Origin: an uncultured Alistipes sp.
Lineage (GTDB): Bacteria > Bacteroidota > Bacteroidia > Bacteroidales > Rikenellaceae
Length of the DNA stretch: 64,000 bases
Direction of reading: 5' to 3'
NCBI GenBank assembly: GCA_947623965.1
Contig: CANQIF010000002.1
Location: 1 to 64,000, forward strand
A program made the translations under genes and the position numbers. Below the pieces are notes generated by a model, which worked only from the letters and a program-made list of their open reading frames with translations, was not told the DNA's origin and did not search any database. How positions within the stretch are numbered: position 1 is the first letter of the stretch; each line of letters begins with the position of its first letter. This document shows positions 1 to 8,426 of this stretch, piece after piece.

Positions 1-10
1 TTGACTCTAT

Positions 11-73
11 ATCCTACTTTTTGCATATTAGAACAGATCGGATCCTTTTTCATCCTACTTTTTGCATATTAGA
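11..73. repeat. Two direct copies of a 22-bp repeat
   Basis: Identical 22-bp copies lie at 11-32 and 52-73, each containing CTACTTTTTGCATATTAGA, with starts 41 bp apart. They sit upstream of the invertible segment that precedes the capsule locus. They could be regulator binding sites or the edge of a repeat running in from the left. No gene covers them. Confidence 0.6.
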
Positions 74-188
74 CCGATATCTATGATTTTTAGGGCCTAT
101 GGTGCTTTTTTTAGTTATGCCTTCGAGTATAGAAAAATAAATTTGAATAAGTAAATAAAATGAAAGTTTGTCGTGCAATTTGAAAGAT

Positions 189-390
189 TCTCTTTTTAGG
201 AGAAATATTTTATCGTTGCAAAGTTAATAAAAATGCGAAATATAGCAATACAAAAGTTGATAAATTTTCATGGCACTTCTGAAAATTGTTCAACATATAT
301 AAAAATTTGTTGTGCAAATTTGACGTCTTATTATTATAATTCATTCATAATAAGTTATCATCATACTCTGCATCTTCTCCTAAAAAGAGA
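189..390. promoter_or_regulatory. Predicted invertible promoter segment of the polysaccharide locus
   Basis: A 16-bp perfect inverted repeat, TCTCTTTTTAGGAGAA at 189-204 and its complement at 375-390, bounds a 202-bp AT-rich segment with no convincing gene, directly upstream of a UpxY-type gene. Bacteroidales capsule loci commonly have a promoter flanked by inverted repeats about 190 bp apart that a site-specific recombinase flips. The only good Bacteroidales promoter match inside points left, so the sequenced orientation should be OFF. No recombinase gene is in the window. Confidence 0.7.
219..249 (-). promoter_or_regulatory. Promoter inside the invertible segment, facing away from the locus
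   Basis: On the minus strand TAACTTTG (226 to 219) matches the Bacteroidales -7 consensus TAnnTTTG. An ATTG (249 to 246) lies 19 bases upstream, a three-of-four match to the -33 TTTG. Inversion of 189-390 would place this promoter at about 353-360 reading into the capsule genes. Confidence 0.5.
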
Positions 391-410
391 TGTGGCAGAA
401 CACATCTTTT
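389..410 (+). terminator. Weak terminator-like hairpin downstream of the right inverted repeat
   Basis: GATGTG (389-394) pairs with CACATC (401-406) around a 6-base loop, followed by CTTTT. It is nested in a second pairing of CATCTTCTC (371-379) with GAGAAGATG (422-430). The position, between the invertible promoter and the antiterminator gene, would suit a leader attenuator, but the stem is short. Confidence 0.3.
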
Positions 411-555
411 GGATGATAGATGAGAAGATGTAAGATTAACTCCAAACTTTCAAATGGGGAGTAGGTAACCGCTTGATTAATATAATAATACAATCATTAG
501 CGGGATTTGGAGTATTACCTGATACCAAGCAATACCATATCATTTTTTTTGAGTT

Positions 556-1143
556 ATGGAGAATACTCGAACTGATTTTTCTACATCTCCGTCATCTGAA
601 GATAAAACTCCGGATATAAATCGATGGTTTGTCCTGCGAGACCTCTCCAGACCTAATGCGAAGATTCCCGGTTATAAATTGTTGGAGAAAGAAAAGATAA
701 GGGTCTTTACCCCTATGCACTTTGTTATAAAGAAGAAAGGAAATAAAAATACGCGTATCAAAGAGCCGGTTTTAAGGAGTTTAGTCTTTGCGTACACTCG
801 TAAAGAAATTTTGGACGCGCTTACACGCAAGTATCAGGTTCTTCAATTTCGTTATATGTATGGTCACTCTATTAATGACCCGATGATAGTCCCCAAGAAT
901 GACATGGATAGATTCATTCATGCAGTCGAGTCCTCGTACAGTGAGCCGATTTACTATAGCATGGAGGATATAACACCAGATAAATACGGCAAAGAGGTTC
1001 GCATCATAGGTGGCAACTTAGACGGTTATACAGGTCGATTGCTCCGCGCGCAGGGTTCAAAAGTCAAGAGACTGCTGGTCGAATTGAAAGGGCTTTTTGT
1101 AGCCGGAGTAGAAGTCGATGCAGAATACATACAATTTGTATAA
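556..1143 (+). CDS. UpxY-family transcription antiterminator (NusG-like)
   Basis: A 195-residue NusG paralogue. The NGN domain begins near residue 22 (NRWFVLRD) and runs to about 130. A C-terminal KOW-like segment at about 143-177 contains GKEVRIIGG and GYTGRLL. In Bacteroides, UpxY proteins act in the 5' leader of their own capsule operon so that transcription reaches the distal genes. It is the first gene after the predicted invertible promoter, as in such loci. The start at 556 follows a T-rich stretch with no clear Shine-Dalgarno site, which is normal for this phylum. The usual partner upxZ does not follow; a decayed IS does. Confidence 0.88.
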   Translation: MENTRTDFSTSPSSEDKTPDINRWFVLRDLSRPNAKIPGYKLLEKEKIRVFTPMHFVIKKKGNKNTRIKEPVLRSLVFAYTRKEILDALTRKYQVLQFRYMYGHSINDPMIVPKNDMDRFIHAVESSYSEPIYYSMEDITPDKYGKEVRIIGGNLDGYTGRLLRAQGSKVKRLLVELKGLFVAGVEVDAEYIQFV

Positions 1144-1208
1144 AAAATATAGTGATTACTAATCTACCTGTCATTGCTTGTTCCGATTGCACTTTTTAGA
1201 ACTTATAA

Positions 1209-1677
1209 GGTTTAAGATAACTTAAGAGGATGAATCTAAAGTTAGCGAGTTAAGATAAATATGAGTTTTTCCGTGCAAATGTACCTGAATTCGCATTCAT
1301 TAACGTGTAAATAGAACGTGTGTTTGTGTGCACTCTGAAATTTAGCCAGTTTGACTTTACGCAGCCCCTAAAGTTCCCGATACCGTTTATGTGATGTTTC
1401 GTTGGCAAAAACGTTGTAATCATGCTTGACACGATAATGCTTCTGATAACCATAAATTAACCAGTCCGTCATAGGTCTTGCAACCATCGCTATAAATGAT
1501 GGTATCGGAATCGGCATGGCTCTTTATAATTGGTAATAACTCTTTGATAGAACAAAGTTTGACAATTTGCGTATTCGCATTTTCCGTTCTGAAATGTGCG
1601 TAATTCTTATATATTTGCTTTTCATTGGCCAAGAATTACTTGCAAAGATAATCGTCTTCTAAAAGTTATCTTGAATC
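1209..1677 (-). mobile_element. Internally deleted IS1595/ISXO2-type element
   Basis: This 469-bp remnant resembles the copy at 12556-13290, same orientation, but lacks about 266 bp from the middle. The ends are imperfect inverted repeats (GGTTTAAGATAA left, TTATCTTGAATC right). The minus strand still reads transposase pieces: an N-terminal KQIYKNYAHFRTEN-like stretch joined directly to QIVKLCSIKELLPIIKSHAD. The flanking 8-mers (1201-1208 and 1678-1685) differ, so no target duplication survives. It cannot encode an active transposase. Confidence 0.75.
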
Positions 1678-1979
1678 TGAAATTTATGATAGAATTGGAA
1701 CTGAGTCAAGTTGGTGCTTTCGTGGATGGTATTTATGTCGATCAGATAAAGACTTTGTAGAGTAACTTTTGATTATAATTGAGGTTGTGATTGTCTAAAC
1801 ATGGTTCATTTGTTCCTTTTTTATGGTTTTAATAAGTTTATTGGAGAGCAATGATGAGCTTACGGTCTGAACGATATTGAAACTAGAAAAATGCCTGTGT
1901 GAAAAAGAGTTTGTCGGTGATAACTGGCGAGGTTAATTCTTTACTAATAGTTATCGATTAATCGTTGTATATTTTAATT
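1678..1979 (+). other. AT-rich gap before the first glycosyltransferase
   Basis: About 300 bases between the IS remnant and the first sugar transferase. A 24-codon open frame starts at the ATG near 1686 but is too short to assign. I see no convincing promoter, terminator or conserved gene. The position normally held by upxZ is empty. Confidence 0.5.
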
Positions 1980-3125
1980 ATGAATGTCTTATATGATTAT
2001 CAAATCTTTCAGATGCAGAGATTTGGTGGAATTTCTAAAAGCTTCTGTGAATTTATTAGCCGATTACCTAAAGATATCAAATATGAAATAGCTGTAAAGG
2101 AGTGCAATAATGTTTATTTGGAGGAATATGGATTAAAGCATGATTTTTCGGCTTTGAGTTATTCTGAATCGGATTTCCTATCTTCCTTTAATTTTAGAGG
2201 TAAAAGTTGGTTATATAAAAAATTATCTCAGTATCATTTAATAAATAGTTCTGAAAGCATAAATATAGAATTTTGCGAGAATTTGTTTGAGAAAAACTCA
2301 TATGATGTATTTCATCCGACCTTCTTTTCTCCCTACTTTTTGGGTAAAATAAGAAAACCGTTTGTTTTAACAGTACATGATTTGACCGCAGAGTATTATC
2401 CTGAATATTTTGGGCGAAGAAATAATCAAGTATTAGGAAGAGAAGCACTTATTGATAAATCGGCCCATATAGTTGTTCCGAGTATTAATACAAAGAGGGA
2501 CTTAATGGCTTATTATAAAGTGGATGACAAGAAAATATCTGTTATCTATTGGGGTGCTGCTGAACCAGATAATTCATATCGAGAATCTTTGTATGACTTT
2601 CCTTATTTATTATTTGTTGGATTAAGAGATGGTTATAAAAATTTCATTCCAATGGTAACGAGGTTAGTAGACATATTTCGTAAATATTCAGATATTCACA
2701 TGGTCTGTACAGGGCACCCATTTACAGCTAAGGAATCTGAAGTATTGTCATATTACAATTTGCAAAATAGATTTCACACATTATTTGCTTCAGAAGAAAA
2801 AATGAAGTCTCTTTATGCCAATGCAATATGTTTTATTTTCCCATCAGAAAGTGAAGGTTTCGGACTGCCTGTTTTGGAAGCATTTTCCTATGGATGCCCA
2901 GTTCTTCTTGCAAAACAATCGTGCTTACCAGAAATTGGAGGTGACGCAGCATTGTACATTGAAGATAAAAAACTGGATGATATCGACATTGTGTTGGAGA
3001 AAATATTATCTATGGATGAAAACTGTAAAAACCTGCTCAAAACAAAAGGTTTTGAACAACTTAAAAAATTTTCATGGCAAAAGGCAAGTGATATGTATGC
3101 CAATGTTTATCGAGGATTGATTTAA
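1980..3125 (+). CDS. Glycosyltransferase family 4 (GT-B fold)
   Basis: A 381-residue cytoplasmic sugar transferase. The N-terminal GT-B half begins MNVLYDYQIF and contains RFGGISK, typical of mannosyl- or rhamnosyltransferase-like GT4 enzymes. The C-terminal half has the nucleotide-sugar-binding E-x7-E segment SEGFGLPVLEAF near residues 289-300. I chose the ATG at 1980, which begins the conserved N-terminus, over an in-frame TTG 15 bases upstream. It leads a packed operon and wzx starts 2 bases after its stop. It should add one sugar to the lipid-linked repeat unit; donor and linkage cannot be read from sequence. Confidence 0.85.
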   Translation: MNVLYDYQIFQMQRFGGISKSFCEFISRLPKDIKYEIAVKECNNVYLEEYGLKHDFSALSYSESDFLSSFNFRGKSWLYKKLSQYHLINSSESINIEFCENLFEKNSYDVFHPTFFSPYFLGKIRKPFVLTVHDLTAEYYPEYFGRRNNQVLGREALIDKSAHIVVPSINTKRDLMAYYKVDDKKISVIYWGAAEPDNSYRESLYDFPYLLFVGLRDGYKNFIPMVTRLVDIFRKYSDIHMVCTGHPFTAKESEVLSYYNLQNRFHTLFASEEKMKSLYANAICFIFPSESEGFGLPVLEAFSYGCPVLLAKQSCLPEIGGDAALYIEDKKLDDIDIVLEKILSMDENCKNLLKTKGFEQLKKFSWQKASDMYANVYRGLI

Positions 3126-3127
3126 TT

Positions 3128-4642
3128 ATGGGTTCTCAATCTCTCGTTCGCAATACCACTTTTCTATATTTTAGAATGATTGTGGTATTAGGGGTCTCCC
3201 TGTTTACCACGCGCCTGATACTTGATAATCTCGGAATAGAAGATTATGGTATTTATAATGTTGTAGGTAGTATTGTCTCCCTCTTTACTTTTTTGCAAGC
3301 AGCTATTTCTTCTGCTAACTATACATATTTAGCTTTCGCAATCGGAAAAGAGGATAATCGGTTGGTAGCGGTTACTTTTAGGTCAGCTCTATTTTTATCT
3401 TTCTATATCAGCTTAATAATTGTAGTATTGGCAGAAACTGTTGGTTTGTATTATGTAAATAACTATTTAAATGTCCCGGATGACAGGTTTGAAGCAGCGC
3501 TTTACACCTTCCAAATATCGGTGGTAACCTGTGTTATTACGACTCTATATATGCCATTTTACAGTAATGTTATCGCGCATGAAAAAATGGACTTTTTTGC
3601 TTATTTGTCTATCATCGAAGCGTTTAGTAAAATAGCAATAGCTGTCCTAATTTCCTATGCTTTTTATGATCGACTGGTATTTTATGCTGCTTTGCTTTTG
3701 ATAAGTCAGATTTGTATATTATTGGCCTATGTATTTTTTTCACTCAAAGAATTCCCTGAGACGATCGCTTGCTTGCATTGTAAGTTAGAGAAATCCTTAT
3801 TCAAAAAAATGGCGAGTTTTTCTGGATGGACACTATTTGTGGCTGCTGCTGATTTATTTGTTATTCAAGGTATTAATATTGTGATTAATTTGTTCTTTAC
3901 TCCGGTCGTTAATGCCGCACGTGGAGTTGCTGTGCAGATTCAGGGTGCCGTTGACCAATTTAGAGGAAACCTTCAAACAGCTTTTAATCCGCAGATAACG
4001 AAACGATATGCATCCGCCAATCAAAAAGGTATGTTTTATCTAATGGGTTGTAGCGCAAGATACTCGTCTTTTGTATTGCTACTAATATCGCTTCCTATTA
4101 TATTTGCTACGACTCCCATTATAACGCTTTGGTTGAAAGAGGTTCCTGATTATACTGATTCCTTTATCAAGATAGTATTGATAGCGAGTGTAATAGATGG
4201 GATTTCTAATCCTTTTGTTACTGCTATAGGTGCGACTGGTCATGTGAGAAAATTTCAAACATGTGTTGGTGTAATAAAGTTTTTAACTTTGCCTGCATGT
4301 TATTGGGGAGCGGCGATGTATGATAGCCCTATCGTGATCTTTCTAATTTATTTGCTGTTTACTGTAATATCGGTTTTGGTGAGAATTGGAATATGTGCAA
4401 AAAGTATAAATATGAGAATCCAATTTATTTTTCATGAAATCTTTTGGCCGATAATGAAGTTTACATTAACAGGGATAATTATCTGTTTAATAATAGTTCG
4501 TTTTTTTCAGCCGGTGGATATATCCTCATTGGCAATGTTCATCGTAGTTGTATTTTGTTGCCTTTGTGCACTTTGCTATATGGTAGGGCTTAACAAAAGT
4601 GAAAGATTGTATATTAATGGATTTATAAAGGAAAGGCTATGA
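3128..4642 (+). CDS. wzx: Polysaccharide flippase (Wzx, MOP superfamily)
   Basis: A 504-residue integral membrane protein with about 12-14 hydrophobic helices. The start MGSQSLVRNTTFLYFRM followed by LFTTRLILDNLGIEDYGIYN is the classic N-terminus of Bacteroidales O-antigen/capsule translocases. Wzx proteins flip undecaprenyl-diphosphate-linked repeat units from cytoplasm to periplasm. It overlaps the next gene by 4 bases (ATGA), implying translational coupling. Co-occurrence with a Wzy-like polymerase and a WecA-like initiating enzyme supports a Wzx/Wzy-dependent pathway. Confidence 0.9.
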   Translation: MGSQSLVRNTTFLYFRMIVVLGVSLFTTRLILDNLGIEDYGIYNVVGSIVSLFTFLQAAISSANYTYLAFAIGKEDNRLVAVTFRSALFLSFYISLIIVVLAETVGLYYVNNYLNVPDDRFEAALYTFQISVVTCVITTLYMPFYSNVIAHEKMDFFAYLSIIEAFSKIAIAVLISYAFYDRLVFYAALLLISQICILLAYVFFSLKEFPETIACLHCKLEKSLFKKMASFSGWTLFVAAADLFVIQGINIVINLFFTPVVNAARGVAVQIQGAVDQFRGNLQTAFNPQITKRYASANQKGMFYLMGCSARYSSFVLLLISLPIIFATTPIITLWLKEVPDYTDSFIKIVLIASVIDGISNPFVTAIGATGHVRKFQTCVGVIKFLTLPACYWGAAMYDSPIVIFLIYLLFTVISVLVRIGICAKSINMRIQFIFHEIFWPIMKFTLTGIIICLIIVRFFQPVDISSLAMFIVVVFCCLCALCYMVGLNKSERLYINGFIKERL

Positions 4643-5787
4643 ACCTAAATTCTTTCTTTGGTATATTATATAAAATAATAGCCCGAATTTTTGGCTGGGA
4701 AAAGAGATATATATCGAAAGTAAGAGGCTCGGATAAATGGGTTTATATTTCATATATTCCAGAAGTATTCTATAATCTATGGAATACAAATTATATGTAT
4801 GGCCACCAATCTCGGCGTGAGATGGTTGAGATTGTATCTGTGTTCAATAAATTGGGATACAATGTTTTTGTTGGTAACTTTTCCGTATATCATAAATCGA
4901 AACGAAAATATGACATTATTTTCGGAATTGAGCCTTCATTTGTACAAGCGAGTAAAGATAACCCCTCCGCTTTAAAAATTTACTATGCCACAGGTGCTTA
5001 CTTCGGACATCAGAACTCTATGATTAAGATAAGAACTGATGAATTCAATGAGCGACATCATGCTAATATGCCCTATTCAAGATTAGTGGAAGAAAATGAT
5101 GATAGATTGGATCTTGCAGATCTGATTTTTCAAATAGGAACAACGTTTACACTGCAAACATATCCTTTGGATGTAAGAAAGAAAATTAAAATAATAAATC
5201 AATCCAGTGTTATTGATGACAGTGTTTTTTTAGATAGGGACTATACCAATAAGACAAAATATGTATGGATTGGTGGTGGCGGAAGTGTCCTTAAAGGTCT
5301 AGACTTGGTGTTGGATTATTTTATAGAACATCCGGATTTGGAATTATATGTTATAGGTAATGTAGAATATAAGCTCCTTGAAGTTTATCGGAAAAAGAAT
5401 TTGTTGAATATTCATTTCATGGGTTTTATTAATCTCCAGAGCTTTAAATTCAAGAATATTGCAGAAAAATGTAATTTTCTGATTTATCCTTCTTGTACAG
5501 AAGGAGGATGTCCAGGTTCTGTAATTAATGCAATGAGATTTGGTATCATTCCTATCGTTTCAAAATGGGCTTCACCGGATTGTATTGATAAAATAGGATT
5601 TCAGTTGTCGGACTTATCGGTCGAGGCTATACACTCATGTATTCAAAAGGTGAAAGAATTGAAGGTAGAGGAGATAGAGCTTTTAAGTAATAAATGTATA
5701 GATGTATCTTATTCTTTATACAATTTGAAGCGATTTAGAAGAGAATTTGAAAAAGAAATTACGACAGCATTACATGTTGCAAGATAA
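4639..5787 (+). CDS. Glycosyltransferase, GT4/GT1-like
   Basis: A 382-residue predicted GT-B transferase. The C-terminal half shows a Rossmann start (YVWIGGGGSVLKGLDL, about residues 208-225) and a donor-binding region around residues 284-310 (YPSCTEGGCPGS). The N-terminal half is diverged, so family placement rests on the C-terminus. It overlaps wzx by 4 bases and the polymerase gene by 14 or 41 bases depending on the start used. It is probably one of the repeat-unit assembly enzymes; the sugar is unknown. Confidence 0.75.
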   Translation: MNLNSFFGILYKIIARIFGWEKRYISKVRGSDKWVYISYIPEVFYNLWNTNYMYGHQSRREMVEIVSVFNKLGYNVFVGNFSVYHKSKRKYDIIFGIEPSFVQASKDNPSALKIYYATGAYFGHQNSMIKIRTDEFNERHHANMPYSRLVEENDDRLDLADLIFQIGTTFTLQTYPLDVRKKIKIINQSSVIDDSVFLDRDYTNKTKYVWIGGGGSVLKGLDLVLDYFIEHPDLELYVIGNVEYKLLEVYRKKNLLNIHFMGFINLQSFKFKNIAEKCNFLIYPSCTEGGCPGSVINAMRFGIIPIVSKWASPDCIDKIGFQLSDLSVEAIHSCIQKVKELKVEEIELLSNKCIDVSYSLYNLKRFRREFEKEITTALHVAR

Positions 5788-6979
5788 AGTAAATAAGGAA
5801 CTTATTAGTTTCCTGAATCTTCAATTTTTTTACAATGTATTTTTTCTTGGTGTGCAGCTCGAATTTCCGGGGCAACGATTTTATATTGTATATGCAGTAT
5901 TGAATCTTCTAATATTCGTTAAATTTCTTACATTCATAAGATTAGATTTCAGGAAATATTCCACATCGGTTAATGTTATATGGATATTATATACATTATA
6001 TAGTATATATGTGATAACTAATTTTAATGGTAATTATAGCCTCAATAACGTTTTAAGATATACATATTTACCTTCGGGTTTCATGTTCTATCTTGCACCT
6101 CTATTTGTGGCTCAATTTTCATATAAAGATAGTTTTCCTATCCTATTGAGATTTATCTACAAGCAAAGTGTGATATATGTTGTTCTGTTAGGCTTGTGTT
6201 TATCCTATGATATCATTCAGAATGTGTCTTCAGACAAAGTATTGAATCATTTAGAAGGTCTTCAGCTTTATATAGGTGGCGGTTTGATTTTTTTAGTGTT
6301 TTTTATTGATCTGTTGACTAAAGCTCAGAGAAAATTCGTTTGGATAGCTGTTTGGGTCACTGTTATAACTGCTGCTTTTTTTGCAAGAAGGGCTATACTT
6401 GCTACTTATGTTTTAGGCGTAGTATTTTATATCATAGGCAAAACTATTAGCACGCGATCGTTTTCAAGGAAGATTCAATATATATTGTTTTTTAGTATTT
6501 TATTTGTTGCTGCCGGTTATATCCTATTTGCTTTCGGAGAAAGTTTGTTTCCTGCATTGGCTGGCAGACTGGAGGATGACACACGAACGGGTGTGGAACT
6601 CGAGGTTCTTGATTTGTTGGAAAGATCCGGAAAATATCTAACTGGACTTGGTATTAATAGTTTTTATTATTCGGAATATGTAGATGAAATGAGGGACGGT
6701 TGCGAGACTGGTTATCTGAACATGATAATGAAAGGCGGTATTGTTTATCTTTGCCTATTCTATCTGCTTTGTCTCCCTGTTTTAATAAAAAATATTTTTA
6801 AGAAAAGGAAGAGCAGGTTTCGTATAATGTGCGTGTTATATGCTTTTTTAGTTATTATCGTTGGCAATGGAGCTTCTTCTACTTTTTCGTTTTCTATAAG
6901 ATATATTACTTTCATTTTCATTATATTCTATTTATATAATAAAGATATGCAAACAAATTCAATAACAAAAGAAATATGA
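5774..6979 (+). CDS. wzy: O-antigen/capsule polymerase (Wzy-like)
   Basis: About 401 residues with about 10-11 strongly hydrophobic helices and a large hydrophilic loop around residues 265-305 (GRLEDDTRTGVELEVLDLLE, then GLGINSFYY). That loop before the last helices is the pattern of Wzy polymerases and O-antigen ligases. Wzy joins flipped repeat units in the periplasm. The family is poorly conserved, so the call uses topology and position between glycosyltransferases. I prefer the ATG at 5774; one at 5747 would extend it by 9 charged residues and deepen the overlap. It overlaps the next gene by 4 bases. Confidence 0.78.
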   Translation: MLQDKVNKELISFLNLQFFYNVFFLGVQLEFPGQRFYIVYAVLNLLIFVKFLTFIRLDFRKYSTSVNVIWILYTLYSIYVITNFNGNYSLNNVLRYTYLPSGFMFYLAPLFVAQFSYKDSFPILLRFIYKQSVIYVVLLGLCLSYDIIQNVSSDKVLNHLEGLQLYIGGGLIFLVFFIDLLTKAQRKFVWIAVWVTVITAAFFARRAILATYVLGVVFYIIGKTISTRSFSRKIQYILFFSILFVAAGYILFAFGESLFPALAGRLEDDTRTGVELEVLDLLERSGKYLTGLGINSFYYSEYVDEMRDGCETGYLNMIMKGGIVYLCLFYLLCLPVLIKNIFKKRKSRFRIMCVLYAFLVIIVGNGASSTFSFSIRYITFIFIIFYLYNKDMQTNSITKEI

Positions 6980-7833
6980 AATATGATTGTTCAATAGTAC
7001 TTGGTTCTAAAAATCGCAAAGGATTAATCAAGGCTACAATTGATAGTATCAGAAACAACGGTTTTGATGGTACATTAGAAATTATTGTTGTTGACGGCGG
7101 TTCTACCGACGGAACTTGTGACTGGTTGGCAAAACAGACCGATGTTTTTACCATCATTCAGCCAAACTATTCCATTGTTGCAGAAGATGGCGTTAAAAAA
7201 AGGGTGCATTCATGGGGCGAATTTATGAATATTGGTTTCAAGCATGCTCATTCGGATTATATTTGTATGATTAGCGATGACTTGATTCTTGCTCCAGGGT
7301 GTCTTCAGAAAGGATATGATGAGATTAGGCACCGAATTGAAGTTGGTGAGAAAATAGGAGGCGGTGCATTCTTTTTTAGAGAATATCCTCGGCATGATTA
7401 TTATCGTGTAATAATGTTGGCAGAGAACAACGTGCATATTAATCATGGTATATATTATAGACCGGCGATGGTAGATATAAATTGGTTGGATGAGACTAAT
7501 TATAGTTTCTACTGTGCCGATGGCGATTTTACAATGCGTTTGAATAGAGCTGGTTGGAAGACAATAGCACTGAAAGATTGTTTCGCTGCACATTTAGTAC
7601 ACGCCCCAAAAAGCAAAAAGAGCATACCTCAGTGGCAATTGAATGATTTAGCAACATATCATAAAATGTATCCTGAAACGGTTGCTAATCCGATATTGAA
7701 GCATGAACAACTTCCCGATATCAATACGAGAGCGTTCTGGAGGTATGCTTTAAAAAATGTTATTCTTGGCTTTGTGTTGAAATACATAGATAAGTATGAA
7801 AAATATGGGGGGGGGGTATTGAAAAGATTATAA
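6976..7833 (+). CDS. Glycosyltransferase family 2 (GT-A), ending in a poly-G tract
   Basis: A 285-residue GT-A enzyme. It begins with the beta strand CSIVLGSKNR, has VVDGGSTDGT at about 38-47 for nucleotide binding, and a metal-binding SDD at about 99-101. The start overlaps the polymerase stop (ATGA). The last codons run through ten consecutive Gs (7807-7816), giving Gly-Gly-Gly-Val-Leu-Lys-Arg-Leu before TAA. Losing one G gives a TGA almost at once, while gaining one G fuses the protein in frame to the acyltransferase. The catalytic domain is unaffected by tract length. Confidence 0.85.
   Translation: MKYDCSIVLGSKNRKGLIKATIDSIRNNGFDGTLEIIVVDGGSTDGTCDWLAKQTDVFTIIQPNYSIVAEDGVKKRVHSWGEFMNIGFKHAHSDYICMISDDLILAPGCLQKGYDEIRHRIEVGEKIGGGAFFFREYPRHDYYRVIMLAENNVHINHGIYYRPAMVDINWLDETNYSFYCADGDFTMRLNRAGWKTIALKDCFAAHLVHAPKSKKSIPQWQLNDLATYHKMYPETVANPILKHEQLPDINTRAFWRYALKNVILGFVLKYIDKYEKYGGGVLKRL
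7807..7816 (+). repeat. Poly-G tract (10 G), candidate slipped-strand switch
   Basis: Ten Gs at the junction of the GT2 and acyltransferase genes. The acyltransferase frame stays open upstream through the tract back to 7800, just after an in-frame TGA (7797-7799). With 9 Gs, the ATG at 7805-7807 would start the acyltransferase in frame and overlap the GT2 stop, like the other junctions in this operon. With 10 Gs (as sequenced) that ATG meets TGA after four codons. With 11 or 8 Gs the two proteins fuse. An assembly homopolymer error is the main alternative. Confidence 0.7.
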
Positions 7834-7916
7834 ATGGACTGACCACTTACATAACCTTAATCAGATTAAAGTTAAAAGGTGTTGTAATAAAAAAACATCC
7901 GCGTTTTGCGGGATTA

Positions 7917-8426
7917 TTGCACTATAATCTATATCCGTCCTCAAAGGTTCAAATAGGTGCAAATTGCATTATTGTGAGTGGTGGTTACAGAAATGCAATA
8001 GGGAGAAATAGTCATAGTCTATTTACCGTATACGAGAATGCTATACTGAAGATAGGTGACTTTGTATCAATGAGTGATGTCTCTATATCATGTGGAAAAA
8101 GCATTACTATTGGCAATCATGTAACAATAGGCGGAGATGTGTTGATTATTGATAGTAATGCGCATTGTCTTGATTGGCAAAAAAGGAGATTAGAAAGGTC
8201 TGAATATCAAAATTTCTATCATGCAGGGGCGATTGTTCATAGACCAATCATAATAGAAGATGATGTCTTTATCGGTACGAGAACCATCATTACAAAAGGT
8301 GTGACGATAGGAGAACGATCAATAATAGCGGCGGGCAGTGTTGTTGTCTGCAATGTACCGCCTGGTGAAATATGGGGTGGCAATCCTGCTAAATTCATTA
8401 AAAAGTTATATAAGCCTGAACAATGA
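7917..8426 (+). CDS. Left-handed beta-helix O-acetyltransferase (CatB/NodL-like)
   Basis: From the first conventional start (TTG at 7917) it has 169 residues made of hexapeptide repeats (IGNHVTIGG, IGTRTIITKGVTIG). The conserved His lies in SNAHCLDW near residue 83, and the family C-terminus is GNPAKFIKK. Such trimeric enzymes acetylate sugars with acetyl-CoA. The open frame extends upstream to 7800, and that extra stretch (IEKIINGLTTYITLIRLKLK, then KKHPRF) looks like the normal family N-terminus. The real start is therefore probably the ATG at 7805 when the poly-G tract has 9 Gs. As sequenced it may be poorly translated. Confidence 0.8.
   Translation: MHYNLYPSSKVQIGANCIIVSGGYRNAIGRNSHSLFTVYENAILKIGDFVSMSDVSISCGKSITIGNHVTIGGDVLIIDSNAHCLDWQKRRLERSEYQNFYHAGAIVHRPIIIEDDVFIGTRTIITKGVTIGERSIIAAGSVVVCNVPPGEIWGGNPAKFIKKLYKPEQ

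Noticed and set aside
233..433. A 66-codon plus-strand open frame across the invertible segment
   Set aside because: It crosses the right inverted repeat, has no conserved-looking sequence or ribosome site, and would be broken by inversion.
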